Shown here: positions 1 through 7,038 of the stretch, in pieces | Numbering within the stretch: position 1 is the stretch's first letter | Layout: every line of letters starts with the position of its first letter | DNA from: Deltaproteobacteria bacterium | Lineage (GTDB): Bacteria > Myxococcota > Myxococcia > Myxococcales > 40CM-4-68-19 | NCBI GenBank assembly: GCA_018266095.1 | Contig: JAFEBC010000567.1 | Coordinates: 1-9,632 of the forward strand | Length of the DNA stretch: 9,632 nt | Direction: 5' to 3' | Program-made: the position numbers and the translations under genes | Notes under the pieces: generated by a model | Told to the model about the DNA's origin: nothing | The model's database searches: none | What the model saw: the letters and a program-made list of their open reading frames with translations, nothing else

Positions 1-756
1 CGCGCGGTGTGGATGGCGCGCAACGCGCGCGGCGGCGTGGAGCTCGTGCAGGTGGTGCTCTCGGACGTGAAGGGCATCATCGCCGTGGACGCGCTCTTGC
101 TGCCGCGCAAGTCGTTCCGCGACTTCGTCAAGAAGATGCCGCGCGGGGGCGTGGTGTCGACCGCCGAGGTGCCGCGGGCGCACGCGCGCTGGGTGATCGC
201 GCAGGCCGCCGAGGCCGGGTCGCGCAATGGCTTCGCGCCGCCGCAGACGTACGGGCAGGCGCTGGCGTCCTTGGGCCGCGCGCCCGAGACCGAGCCGCCG
301 CACCCGGCCGACGAGCTCGACTTCGGGCCGGATGGAGAGCTGCCGCACCAGCTCGCGGGCGGCGCGCTCTTCGAGGATCCGCTCTTCATCGCCTGGATTC
401 CTGAGGAGGAGCCGCTGCGGCTCTTCGGCCTGAAGTTCGACGAGATCCAGACGAGCCAGCTCTACGCCGACGAGGCGCAGCGGAAGGCCGCGCTCGAGCA
501 GGCCGCCGATGACGCCGCCGCCGCGTACTTCGATGAGGTGCGCAAGCCGCGCTACGCCCGCCGCGTGCGCGACATGGTGCCGGTGCTGCGCGCCGACAAT
601 CGCCTCGACGCGGCCCGCACGGCGCTCGCGGTCGCCAACGCCCTCGCGGGCAAGGGCGGCACCGCGCAGCCGTTCTGCCGGGCCCTGTTCGCGCACGCGC
701 TCGAGAAGAAGATCACCCCTCACCAAACGCTCTCCTCCGGAATGACGGGCCGCTGA
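1..756 (+). CDS. C-terminal part of an unrecognised protein (5' end outside window)
   Basis: The reading frame is open from the first base to a TGA at 754-756, so the gene probably begins upstream. A GTG at 7 is only the first start-type codon in the window, and no ribosome binding site can be judged there. I do not recognise the family. The 251 visible residues have no signal peptide or membrane segment. They open with an alternating hydrophobic stretch (around ELVQVVLSDVKGIIAVDALL) and an R/K-rich FRDFVKK. A Pro/Glu-rich middle is followed by 'LFIAWIPEEEP'. The end is an Ala-rich, probably helical half (about residues 150-235) with the pattern of stacked helices, including YARRVRDMVPVLRADNRLDAARTALAVANAL. 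That tail could be a helical-repeat scaffold. The gene lies 71 nt before the NUDIX gene on the same strand, possibly in one transcript. Base composition matches its neighbours. Confidence is high that it is coding and low on any function. Confidence 0.85.
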   Translation, partial: RAVWMARNARGGVELVQVVLSDVKGIIAVDALLLPRKSFRDFVKKMPRGGVVSTAEVPRAHARWVIAQAAEAGSRNGFAPPQTYGQALASLGRAPETEPPHPADELDFGPDGELPHQLAGGALFEDPLFIAWIPEEEPLRLFGLKFDEIQTSQLYADEAQRKAALEQAADDAAAAYFDEVRKPRYARRVRDMVPVLRADNRLDAARTALAVANALAGKGGTAQPFCRALFAHALEKKITPHQTLSSGMTGR

Positions 757-827
757 ACCTCCGAGGGGACGCGGACCCCCAACAAGCGCATCCTCGATCG
801 CACGATTAGACTGGCGACCACGACCTC

Positions 828-1268
828 ATGGCCTACCCCTACCGGAACCCCACGCCCACGGCCGACGCCATCATCACCGACGGCACGGGCCGCGTGGTGC
901 TGATCGAGCGCAAGAATCCCCCCAAGGGCTGGGCCATCCCGGGCGGCTTCGTCGATGAGGGCGAAGAGGTCGGGCACGCGGCCAGGCGCGAGGCGAAGGA
1001 AGAGACGGGCCTCGACGTCGAGCTCGTGGAGCAGCTCTTCGTGTACTCGGACCCCAAGCGCGACCCGCGCCAGCACACCATGTCCACCGTGTACGCGTGC
1101 AAGGTCCCGCCGGGCTCGATGCCTTCGGGCGAGGACGATGCGGCGCAGGCCCGATGGTTTTCCGAGAGCGAGATCCCCTGGGCCGACATGGCCTTCGACC
1201 ACGGGCAGATCCTGCGCGACTACTTCCACTGGGCCAAGACGGGCCAGCGCCGCAAGCTGTGGCCTTGA
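828..1268 (+). CDS. NUDIX hydrolase (MutT / ADP-ribose pyrophosphatase-like)
   Basis: This 146-residue soluble protein should hydrolyse a nucleoside diphosphate linked to another moiety (NDP-X) with Mg2+. It carries a complete Nudix box GX5EX7REUXEEXGU at residues 40-62: G40, E46, R54-E55, E58-E59, G61 and L62. The glutamates bind the metal. The segment just before it (KGWAIPGG) is the usual strand and loop of the fold. The protein is about one Nudix domain long, with no extra domains. Substrate cannot be read from sequence: ADP-ribose, oxidised dNTPs or NDP-sugars are all possible. The ATG at 828 is the first possible start because an in-frame TAG lies at 807-809. No clear Shine-Dalgarno precedes it. 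The gene is 33 nt upstream of the RseP-type protease and probably co-transcribed with it, although the two functions are not obviously related. Confidence 0.95.
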   Translation: MAYPYRNPTPTADAIITDGTGRVVLIERKNPPKGWAIPGGFVDEGEEVGHAARREAKEETGLDVELVEQLFVYSDPKRDPRQHTMSTVYACKVPPGSMPSGEDDAAQARWFSESEIPWADMAFDHGQILRDYFHWAKTGQRRKLWP

Positions 1269-1292
1269 TCTGCGCGCCGGCCTCGCGCCTTC

Positions 1293-1296
1293 GGAG
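1293..1296 (+). promoter_or_regulatory. Ribosome binding site that fixes the TTG start of rseP
   Basis: GGAG sits 5 nt upstream of the TTG at 1302. With no ATG or GTG in frame between the preceding stop and the HEFGH-coding region, this site supports the rare TTG start. Confidence 0.6.
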
Positions 1297-1301
1297 CTGA
1301 A

Positions 1302-2363
1302 TTGCTGAGCTACCTCTACGCCGTCATCGGCCTGTCCATCCTCATCGCGGTGCACGAGTTCGGCCACCTCTTGGTGGCGCTGTGGATGGGCATGAAGGTC
1401 GAGGTCTACTCGATCGGCTTCGGCCCGCGGCTGTTCGGCTTTTCGCACAAGGGCATCGACTACCGGCTCTCGGCGATTCCGCTCGGTGGCTACTGCAAGA
1501 TCTCGGGGTTCACGCCCGAGGACGAGGACGCGCCCGTCGATCCGAACGCGCCCAAGACGGACCCGAACGACCCGACGCACTTCCTGAACAAGCCCGCGTG
1601 GCGGCGCTTCCTCGTCATCGCGGCGGGGCCGGGCGTGAACTACCTGGCCGCGTTCGTGATCCTGCTGCTCCTCTACGTGAGCGTGGGCGGGCGCGATCTG
1701 TCCGTGCTGCGGCTCGAGGTGATGCCGGACGGCGCGGCGCAGGCCGCGGGGATGCAGACGGGCGACATCGTCACCTCCATCGACGGCGTCCCCGTGCACG
1801 ATCTGAGCTCGCTCTCGGGTGAGCTGCACAAGGTCGGCCCCGAGGTGCGCAAGGTCGCGGTCGATCGCGCTGGTACGCCTGTCGTGCTCGACGTGAAGCC
1901 GCGCAACGGGCTCATCGGCGTGGTGCACATCGGCAACCTGCTCGTGGTCCCGCTCTCCGCCGCGTTCGGCCGCTCGCTCGACGATCTGCGCACGCTGAAC
2001 CACCAGACCATCTTCGGCTTCCTGGCGCTCTTCAGGGGCGGCGGCGGCGGCCTCTCGGGTCCGCTCGGCATCATCCAGCAGGCCTCGGAGGCGGTGAAGC
2101 ACGGCCTGTCCGCGTTCGGCAGCATGCTGGCCGCGCTCTCGGTGAGCCTGGCCGTGTTCAACTTCCTGCCCATCCCCGCGCTCGACGGCGGGCGGCTCGT
2201 GTTCCTGGGCTACGAGATCATCACGCGCAAGAAGCCGAACCAGCGGCTCGAGCTCGTGCTGCACACCATCGGGTTCCTCTTGCTCGTGGGCCTGCTCGTG
2301 TCGGTGACGCTGTTCGGCGACTTGAAGCTGCTCGACAAGCTGAAGCACTTGTTCGGCAAGTAG
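1302..2363 (+). CDS. rseP: RseP/RasP-type site-2 intramembrane zinc metalloprotease
   Basis: This is a 353-residue inner-membrane protease of the S2P/M50 family, which cuts transmembrane segments of proteins such as anti-sigma factors after a first periplasmic cut. The first membrane helix carries HEFGH (residues 18-22; H18 and H22 zinc ligands, E19 catalytic). The last conserved motif, FNFLPIPALDGG (287-297), supplies the third ligand, D295. Hydrophobic segments lie near 3-28, 103-128, 275-293 and 320-338. One PDZ domain spans about 135-200 (GAAQAAGMQTGDIVTSIDG). E. coli RseP has about 450 residues and two PDZ domains, so this is the shorter one-PDZ form, as in RasP. TTG is the start: between the NUDIX stop (1266-1268) and 1302 there is no ATG or GTG in frame, GGAG lies 5 nt upstream, and the next in-frame ATG falls after HEFGH. 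No isoprenoid, lipid or outer-membrane assembly genes, common rseP neighbours elsewhere, are visible here. Confidence 0.95.
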   Translation: MLSYLYAVIGLSILIAVHEFGHLLVALWMGMKVEVYSIGFGPRLFGFSHKGIDYRLSAIPLGGYCKISGFTPEDEDAPVDPNAPKTDPNDPTHFLNKPAWRRFLVIAAGPGVNYLAAFVILLLLYVSVGGRDLSVLRLEVMPDGAAQAAGMQTGDIVTSIDGVPVHDLSSLSGELHKVGPEVRKVAVDRAGTPVVLDVKPRNGLIGVVHIGNLLVVPLSAAFGRSLDDLRTLNHQTIFGFLALFRGGGGGLSGPLGIIQQASEAVKHGLSAFGSMLAALSVSLAVFNFLPIPALDGGRLVFLGYEIITRKKPNQRLELVLHTIGFLLLVGLLVSVTLFGDLKLLDKLKHLFGK

Positions 2364-2442
2364 CTCGCCCGTGGGCTTGGTGCTCGTGTGCCGCCCCTCG
2401 GGAGGAGCCTCAGCGCTTTGGCGTCTCTGCGTTGAGTGATCG

Positions 2443-2455
2443 GGCGGGCACCGCC
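2443..2455. repeat. Short GC hairpin between rseP and the WHy lipoprotein gene
   Basis: The 5-bp inverted repeat GGCGG/CCGCC has a 3-nt loop and lies in the 116-nt gap between two convergent genes. A G-U pair can extend it. No T-run follows on either strand, so it is at best a weak terminator. The rest of 2364-2479 shows nothing I can name. Confidence 0.3.
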
Positions 2456-2479
2456 TTCCAGGACGAGCCGCCAAAGGGG

Positions 2480-3385
2480 CTAAAACTGGCTCTTCGGCCC
2501 ATTGCGGCCGAACTTCGCGTTCTGCTCCAGCTCGAACGGCACCACCGCGCCGCCGAACGCGACCTCTCCTTCGAGGCGGATCTTCGGCTCGCCCATCGAG
2601 AGCAGCTTGTAGACGCCCGCGCCCACGTCCTGGAAGCGCAGCGTGGTGTCGAGGTCGAGCACGAGCGTGCCCTTGGCGGGGACCACGTCAGGGCTGTCGC
2701 GGCGCACGCTGCCCACGTCGTTGCCGTCGATGCTCAAGCTGGCGCGGCCCGAGGGCGCGGGCAGGTCGAACGGGGTGGGATTGGTGATGCGCACGGGGAT
2801 GACGAGGTGCGCGCCCACGATGGTGACGCCGTCGGCCCGCGGCTGATCGATGGAGAACGTGGGCGGCTGCGGCAGGTCGACGTCGCCTGACGCGCGCGCG
2901 GGCAAGGGCAGGGGGCCCACGGGCGTCGCAAAAGTCACGAGGCCGCTCAGCGTCCACGTGGTGCGCTTCTTCTTGGCCGCGCCGAGGAGACCGCCCTCGA
3001 GATCCTTGAAGAGCAGCTCCACGGGCAGCGCGACGTCCTCGGACGAGTGCCCGGCGACGGAGAGGCCCTGCGTGAACGCGCCCGAGGCCACGGTCTTGCC
3101 GTCGAGCGCGAGGTCGTAGCTCGAGGAGGTGATGGTCATCGGGCCGTCGTTCGGGTTGTCGATGCGGAACGCGAGCTGCAGCGAGGCGCCGTCGAAGCGG
3201 ACCTCGCGCACGTTGGCGCGCTCGAAGACGACGCCGGGCACCTTGGGGCCGCCGAAGAACCAGCGCGTGCAGCCGGAGGTCAGCGCCGCCAGCGCGAGCA
3301 CGAAGAGGATGGACACGAGGCGAGTCGGCCCGGTGCGAGGCGAGCCGTTCAGGGACGCGAGCCACGACGCAGTGCGCAGGTGCAT
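2480..3385 (-). CDS. Lipoprotein with two WHy (LEA14-like) domains
   Basis: This 301-residue protein is predicted to be exported and lipid-anchored. A hydrophobic stretch (about 23-35) ends at SGC with Cys39 as the lipidation site. The lipobox is slightly off consensus (T-S-G-C, with Leu one position early), and the 22-residue n-region containing five Arg is long. Two copies of a WHy/LEA14-like beta-sandwich follow. Copy 1 is at about 52-130 with the hallmark NPND after FRID. Copy 2 is at about 176-275 with TNPT after VRI. The WHy domain is known from plant desiccation and hypersensitive-response proteins and occurs in bacteria; its molecular function is poorly defined, and a protective envelope role is a guess. 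The ATG at 3385 has AAGG 8 nt upstream. A GTG at codon 24 would give an n-region without positive charge and lacks a ribosome site. The gene is divergent from the Cys-rich lipoprotein gene, 93 nt apart. Confidence 0.85.
   Translation of the reverse strand: MHLRTASWLASLNGSPRTGPTRLVSILFVLALAALTSGCTRWFFGGPKVPGVVFERANVREVRFDGASLQLAFRIDNPNDGPMTITSSSYDLALDGKTVASGAFTQGLSVAGHSSEDVALPVELLFKDLEGGLLGAAKKKRTTWTLSGLVTFATPVGPLPLPARASGDVDLPQPPTFSIDQPRADGVTIVGAHLVIPVRITNPTPFDLPAPSGRASLSIDGNDVGSVRRDSPDVVPAKGTLVLDLDTTLRFQDVGAGVYKLLSMGEPKIRLEGEVAFGGAVVPFELEQNAKFGRNGPKSQF
2493..2512. terminator. Hairpin inside the 3' end of the WHy lipoprotein gene, possible terminator
   Basis: TTCGGCC (2493-2499) and GGCCGAA (2506-2512) form a perfect 7-bp stem with a 6-nt loop. 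It lies within the last codons of the - strand lipoprotein gene and faces the end of rseP. Read on the - strand, a TTTT follows 6 nt after the stem, overlapping the stop codon region. Read on the + strand there is no T-run. A terminator role is inferred from position and symmetry only. Confidence 0.4.
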
Positions 3386-3478
3386 GCGGCGAACCTTGCC
3401 ACAACTCCGGCCGGCACCACGTTCCGCCCTCATCACTTCGTCCGATGCCGCTTGTTGGACCTCTGCTAAACAAACCGC
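3386..3478. promoter_or_regulatory. Divergent intergenic region between two lipoprotein genes
   Basis: This 93-nt gap must hold the start signals for both flanking genes if each is transcribed on its own. I find no confident -35/-10 pair. The best -10-like string toward the Cys-rich gene is TGCTAAACA (3464-3472), with no acceptable -35. It ends only 6 nt before the GTG start, which would make the transcript leaderless or nearly so. Confidence 0.3.
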
Positions 3479-5029
3479 GTGAACCCCTCTGTCCGCGCCG
3501 CCACCCTGCGCACGTCGCTCGGCTTCTTCGCCGGGCTGATGCTCGCGCTCGCCGTCCACCCCGCTTGCTCCAGCAACAGCGGCAACACCGAGAACGGCAA
3601 CGACGCCGGCAACGGCAACGACGCGGGCACCCACGACGCGGGCACGCACGACGGCGGCGGGCCCTGCACCTCCGACACGGCCTGCGGCACCGCGCGCTGG
3701 TGCGAGAAGACGACCGGCATCTGCCGCGACGCCAAGCCGTGCCCGCAGGGCCAGGGCAACTGCGACTACCAGGGCTTCGGCGCCGACTACTGCGCGGATT
3801 CGGCGTGCTACTGCGACCAGGCCGACGTGACCTGCAAGCCGCTGCACCTCGCGTGCACCGCGTGCACCCAGAGCCAGGAGTGCGGCAACGACCCGAGCCT
3901 CGACCACATCGCCGACTGCGTGCCGAAGGCGGCGGGCTACAACACCGTCGATTCGTGCATCCCCAAGAAGGACGTCTCGCACTCCTGCCCGCAGGGGTAC
4001 ACGAACCCCACCGACGGCGGCGTCTACTGCACGCCGGCGGGCGGCCACTGCGGCGCGCAGGGCGCCTGCAACAGCGACAACGACTGCGATCCCGCGTCGG
4101 CCACGCCTCTCTGCGACACGAACCAGTACGTGTGCGTCGCGGCCTGCACGTTCGACCTGAAGACGGGCGATTCGCTCTGCGCCACCGGCCTCGTGTGCAA
4201 CATGGTGCCCTCGCTCGCCGACGTGCCGCCGACGAACCCGAACTACGGCAAGGGCCGCTGCGGCGCGACCTGCACGCCCGGCGTCACCAACTGCGGCACG
4301 GGCCTCGTGTGCGCGGCCTCGGGCGTCGACAAGCAGGTCAACCGCTGCCGCCTGCCGCCGCCGGAGTGCCTGGGCGACGTCGAGTGCCCGGCCTCCAGCG
4401 CGAACCACAGCCACGGCTACTGCGACCTGTCGAACCACGCGTGCAAGACCGACTGCCGCGCGTCCACCGACTGCAACGCGGGCTACATCTGCTCGGGCAG
4501 CGCGGGCTCGAAGACCTGCGTCGCCCAGACGTGCCTCGAGGCGGGCGGCGCGGCGCTCGGCTGCAACTACGGCCAGTTCTGCTGCGGCGAGACCGGCTCG
4601 CCCGCGTGCCCCAGCGGCGTGACCTCGGGCCAGTGCTGGGACGCGAACCAGCAGCTCTGGTGCGGCACCTGCTCGTCGAACGACGACTGCAGGAAGAGCC
4701 CGTTCCCGCAGACCAGCGGCTCGCCCAACCTCTGCGTGCAGCTCCAGTCCGAGCAGAACGTCTGCGCGCTCGGTTGCACCTACGGCGGGCCCGAGGCCCA
4801 GTGCCCGCGCTCGTGGTCGTGCACCAAGGTGCCGGTGGGCTGCGACCAGACCAGCGACTGCGGCAGCCAGGCGGGCGCGCACTGCGACAACCCGGACGGC
4901 GGCGGCGGGACCTGCACCTGCTCGGTGGACAACGACTGCCCGAACGTCGCCAACGGCTTCACCGACGACTCGCACTGCGTGAGCGGGAAGTGCATCGCCA
5001 CCAACGTGTGCAAGCCGGGGTGCCGCTAG
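3479..5029 (+). CDS. Cys-rich secreted lipoprotein with repeated CX5C modules
   Basis: This 516-residue protein has a signal peptide (Arg at 6 and 11, hydrophobic core about 14-26) ending at Cys30, followed by SSNSG. The context H-P-A-C is an unusual lipobox, so lipidation is probable but not certain. Residues 34-61 form a Gly/Asn/Asp/His linker with NGNDAG and THDAG repeats. The rest (63-515) holds 62 Cys, an even number fit for 31 disulfides. At least eight modules begin with Cys, five residues, Cys, usually with Asp or Glu before the second Cys (CNSDNDC, CRASTDC, CSSNDDC, CSVDNDC), and two further Cys follow. Such proteins are known in myxobacteria as surface proteins of unknown role. GTG at 3479 is the earliest start because TAA lies in frame at 3467-3469; no Shine-Dalgarno is visible. 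The stop overlaps that of the convergent kinase gene. No enzymatic motif is seen. Confidence 0.88.
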   Translation: MNPSVRAATLRTSLGFFAGLMLALAVHPACSSNSGNTENGNDAGNGNDAGTHDAGTHDGGGPCTSDTACGTARWCEKTTGICRDAKPCPQGQGNCDYQGFGADYCADSACYCDQADVTCKPLHLACTACTQSQECGNDPSLDHIADCVPKAAGYNTVDSCIPKKDVSHSCPQGYTNPTDGGVYCTPAGGHCGAQGACNSDNDCDPASATPLCDTNQYVCVAACTFDLKTGDSLCATGLVCNMVPSLADVPPTNPNYGKGRCGATCTPGVTNCGTGLVCAASGVDKQVNRCRLPPPECLGDVECPASSANHSHGYCDLSNHACKTDCRASTDCNAGYICSGSAGSKTCVAQTCLEAGGAALGCNYGQFCCGETGSPACPSGVTSGQCWDANQQLWCGTCSSNDDCRKSPFPQTSGSPNLCVQLQSEQNVCALGCTYGGPEAQCPRSWSCTKVPVGCDQTSDCGSQAGAHCDNPDGGGGTCTCSVDNDCPNVANGFTDDSHCVSGKCIATNVCKPGCR

Positions 5030-5039
5030 GAAGCGGCGC
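5020..5039. terminator. Hairpin over the overlapping stop codons of two convergent genes
   Basis: GCCGCT (5022-5027) and AGCGGC (5032-5037) form a perfect 6-bp stem with loop AGGA. A T-G pair and a G-C pair extend it to 8 bp. Both stop codons (CTAG, 5026-5029) lie across the stem-loop boundary. There is no T-run on either strand. It may act as a bidirectional, U-less terminator for the Cys-rich gene and the kinase gene; this is inferred from structure and position. Confidence 0.45.
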
Positions 5040-6987
5040 GCGGCTCCAGCACCTCGCGCACGGCCACCAGGAGCTCGTCCGGCCGGAAGACCTTGCGCAC
5101 GAACGCGTTCCCGGGCCCGTGCGGCAGGTCGCGCACGAGGAGCTCGTCGGCGTAGCCCGACATGAACACCACCGGCAGGTCGGGCCGCCTGTCGCGCAGG
5201 TGCCGAACCAGCTCGCGCCCGTTCATCTGCGGCATGACGATGTCGGTGACCACCGCGTCGATGGGCCGCTTGGAGCCCTCGGCGAGGATGAGCGCCGCGC
5301 GGCCGTCGGGGGCCTCCAGCACCTCGTGGTTCGACTGCCGCAGCGAGTGCGCCACCAGCGCGCGCAGGCCCGGGTCGTCCTCGGCCAGGAGCACGAGCTC
5401 GCCCTTGCCCTGCACGCGTGACGTGCCCCGCGCCGGCGCCAAGGGCTCTGCCGCGCCGCTCGCCCGCGGGAGCAGGATGCGGAACACCGTGCCCTCTCGC
5501 AGCGCGCTGTCGACCTCGATGAGGCCGCCGCTCTGCACGATGATGCCGTGCACGCTGGAGAGGCCCAGGCCCGTGCCGCGATCGGTCTCCTTGGTGGTGA
5601 AGAACGGCTCGAAGATGCGCTTGCGCGTGGCCTCGTCCATGCCCACGCCGTCGTCCTCGACCTCCAGCACCACCCACTCGCGCGCGCCCTCGGGGCCGGC
5701 GCGGCTCTCGTTGAACGTGCGCAGGCAGAGCTTTCCGCCCTCGGGCATCGCGTCGCGCGCGTTGACCACCAGGTTCGTCAGCACCTGCTCGATCTGGCCG
5801 GGATCCGCGCGCACCACGCCCAGGTCCGGCGCGCAGTCGAGCGTCAGCGACACGTGGGCCGGCACCAGCCGCGCCAGCATCTTCTCCAGGCCCGCGATGA
5901 GCTCGTTGAGCGAGAGGTCGCGCGGGAGCAGCACCTGCCTGCGCCCGAACGCGAGGAGCTGGCGCGTGAGCTCCGCAGCGCGCGCGGCGGCCCGGTCGAT
6001 CTGCGCCACGTCGTCCACGTGCGGCGTGCCCTGCAGCGAATCGGCCAGCAGCGCCGCGAAGCCGCGGATGACCGTGAGCAGGTTGTTGAAGTCGTGCGCC
6101 ACCCCCGACGCCAGCCGCGCCACCGCCTCCATGCGCTGCGCCGACACGAGCTGCGATTCGAGCCGCTTGCGCTCGGACAGGTCGCGGCTCACGCTCAGCA
6201 CCGCCGTCGCGCCCAGGAACTCGATGCGCTGCATGCCCGTCTCGACCGGCAGCTCCGAGCCGTCGCGCCGCAAGAGCCGGCTCTCGAACACCGGCGAGCC
6301 GCCCTGCAAGGTCTCCGCGAACGCCGCCCGCGCCGTGTCCAGCGAGGTCGCCGTCAGCACCGCCAGCGAGTCCATGTGCAGGAACTCATCGCGGGTGTAG
6401 CCGAGCCAGTCGCAGCCCGTCTTGTTCACCTCGAGGTAGCGGCCGTCCGTCGCCTGCAGCGTGATGGCGTCGGGCGCGTGCTCGAAGAGCGTCTTGAAGC
6501 GCGCCTCGCTCTCGCGCAAGAGCTTCTGCGACTTGCGCAGGTCGTCGATGTTGCGGCCCACCGACAAGAGGTGCGGCACGCCGTCCAGCAGCAGCGGCTC
6601 GGCGGAGAACAGGGACTCGATGAGCGTCCCGTCCTTCTTGCGATAGCGCGTCTCGAAGTTCTCCACCCGGCCCTGCGAGCGCAGGATGCGCACCATCTCG
6701 TCGCGGCTGCCGTCCTCGGCCCAGATGCCGAGCGACACCGAGCTCTTGCCCATCGCCTCCTCGCGGGTGAAGCCGAGGTTGCGCGTGAAGCCGTCGTTCA
6801 CGTCCACGAAGGTGCCGTCGTCGACGCGGGTGATGCTGATGGCGTCCGGGCTGGTGCGGAAGGCGAGCCGGAAGCGCTCCTCGGACAGGGCGAGCTGGTC
6901 GCGGATCTGGTCGCCCTCGGCGGCGCGCGCCTCGAGCTCGGCGATGCGCGCCTGCAGGGCGGCGATGCGCGAGACCGGATCGTCCAT
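5026..6987 (-). CDS. Soluble hybrid sensor histidine kinase (PAS-PAS-HisKA-HATPase-REC)
   Basis: This 653-residue two-component kinase has no membrane segment, so it senses a cytosolic signal. In order it has an N-terminal coiled coil (about 5-35), PAS 1 (about 37-150), PAS 2 (about 160-275), a dimerisation/phosphoacceptor domain with H298 in HDFNN, and an HATPase domain. The HATPase shows the N box NLVVNARDA (405-413), DDGVGM (445-450), FEPFFTTK (459-466) and GTGLGLS (471-477). A C-terminal receiver spans about 530-648: acidic pocket E536-D537-D538, phosphoacceptor D582, S610 and K632. All catalytic residues are present. K632 is followed by Val rather than the usual Pro. The start ATG is the only choice, since an in-frame stop lies four codons upstream (6998-7000). 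No partner regulator gene is adjacent, so the phosphate may go to an unlinked histidine phosphotransferase, or the REC may be autoregulatory. The PAS ligand cannot be read from sequence. Confidence 0.95.
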   Translation of the reverse strand: MDDPVSRIAALQARIAELEARAAEGDQIRDQLALSEERFRLAFRTSPDAISITRVDDGTFVDVNDGFTRNLGFTREEAMGKSSVSLGIWAEDGSRDEMVRILRSQGRVENFETRYRKKDGTLIESLFSAEPLLLDGVPHLLSVGRNIDDLRKSQKLLRESEARFKTLFEHAPDAITLQATDGRYLEVNKTGCDWLGYTRDEFLHMDSLAVLTATSLDTARAAFAETLQGGSPVFESRLLRRDGSELPVETGMQRIEFLGATAVLSVSRDLSERKRLESQLVSAQRMEAVARLASGVAHDFNNLLTVIRGFAALLADSLQGTPHVDDVAQIDRAAARAAELTRQLLAFGRRQVLLPRDLSLNELIAGLEKMLARLVPAHVSLTLDCAPDLGVVRADPGQIEQVLTNLVVNARDAMPEGGKLCLRTFNESRAGPEGAREWVVLEVEDDGVGMDEATRKRIFEPFFTTKETDRGTGLGLSSVHGIIVQSGGLIEVDSALREGTVFRILLPRASGAAEPLAPARGTSRVQGKGELVLLAEDDPGLRALVAHSLRQSNHEVLEAPDGRAALILAEGSKRPIDAVVTDIVMPQMNGRELVRHLRDRRPDLPVVFMSGYADELLVRDLPHGPGNAFVRKVFRPDELLVAVREVLEPRAAS

Positions 6988-7038
6988 GAGTGAACTCTAG
7001 CAGGCCGCCCCGCTGATCATGGTAGGACAGGCGCATCT
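6988..7038. promoter_or_regulatory. Divergent intergenic region between kinase and FHA gene
   Basis: These 51 nt separate the divergent starts of the hybrid kinase and the FHA protein, so promoter elements must lie here or inside the neighbouring genes. I see AGGA at 7024-7027, 11 nt before the FHA start, but no convincing -35/-10 pair. Confidence 0.25.

Noticed and set aside
764..780. GGGG ... CCCC symmetry between the first gene and the NUDIX gene
   Set aside because: Only four pairs with an internal mismatch and no T-run; likely chance in GC-rich DNA.
720..2474. 584-codon open frame on the - strand antisense to the NUDIX and rseP genes
   Set aside because: Composition is His/Arg/Glu/Ala-rich with no motif, while the + strand holds an intact Nudix box and HEFGH/LDGG motifs.
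3578..3661. Gly/Asn/Asp/His repeats as a possible recent tandem DNA repeat
   Set aside because: Units are short and imperfect, and such linkers are common after the lipid Cys of myxobacterial lipoproteins; described within the gene instead.
3445..5421. 658-codon + frame overlapping the Cys-rich gene in another frame
   Set aside because: Arg-rich shadow translation running through into the antisense of the kinase; the frame starting at 3479 has the signal peptide and Cys pattern.
3386..5677. Very long open frame on the - strand upstream of the WHy lipoprotein start (over 750 further codons, antisense to the Cys-rich gene and extending into the kinase gene)
   Set aside because: It is the shadow of GC-rich codons: Arg/Ala/Gly/His-rich, with no domain. 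It covers the Cys-rich gene, which has a signal peptide and regular Cys modules. Lack of stops is expected at this base composition.
5548..6993. 481-codon open frame on the + strand antisense to the hybrid kinase
   Set aside because: Low-complexity Arg/Ala/His/Leu translation; the kinase on the other strand has all catalytic motifs.
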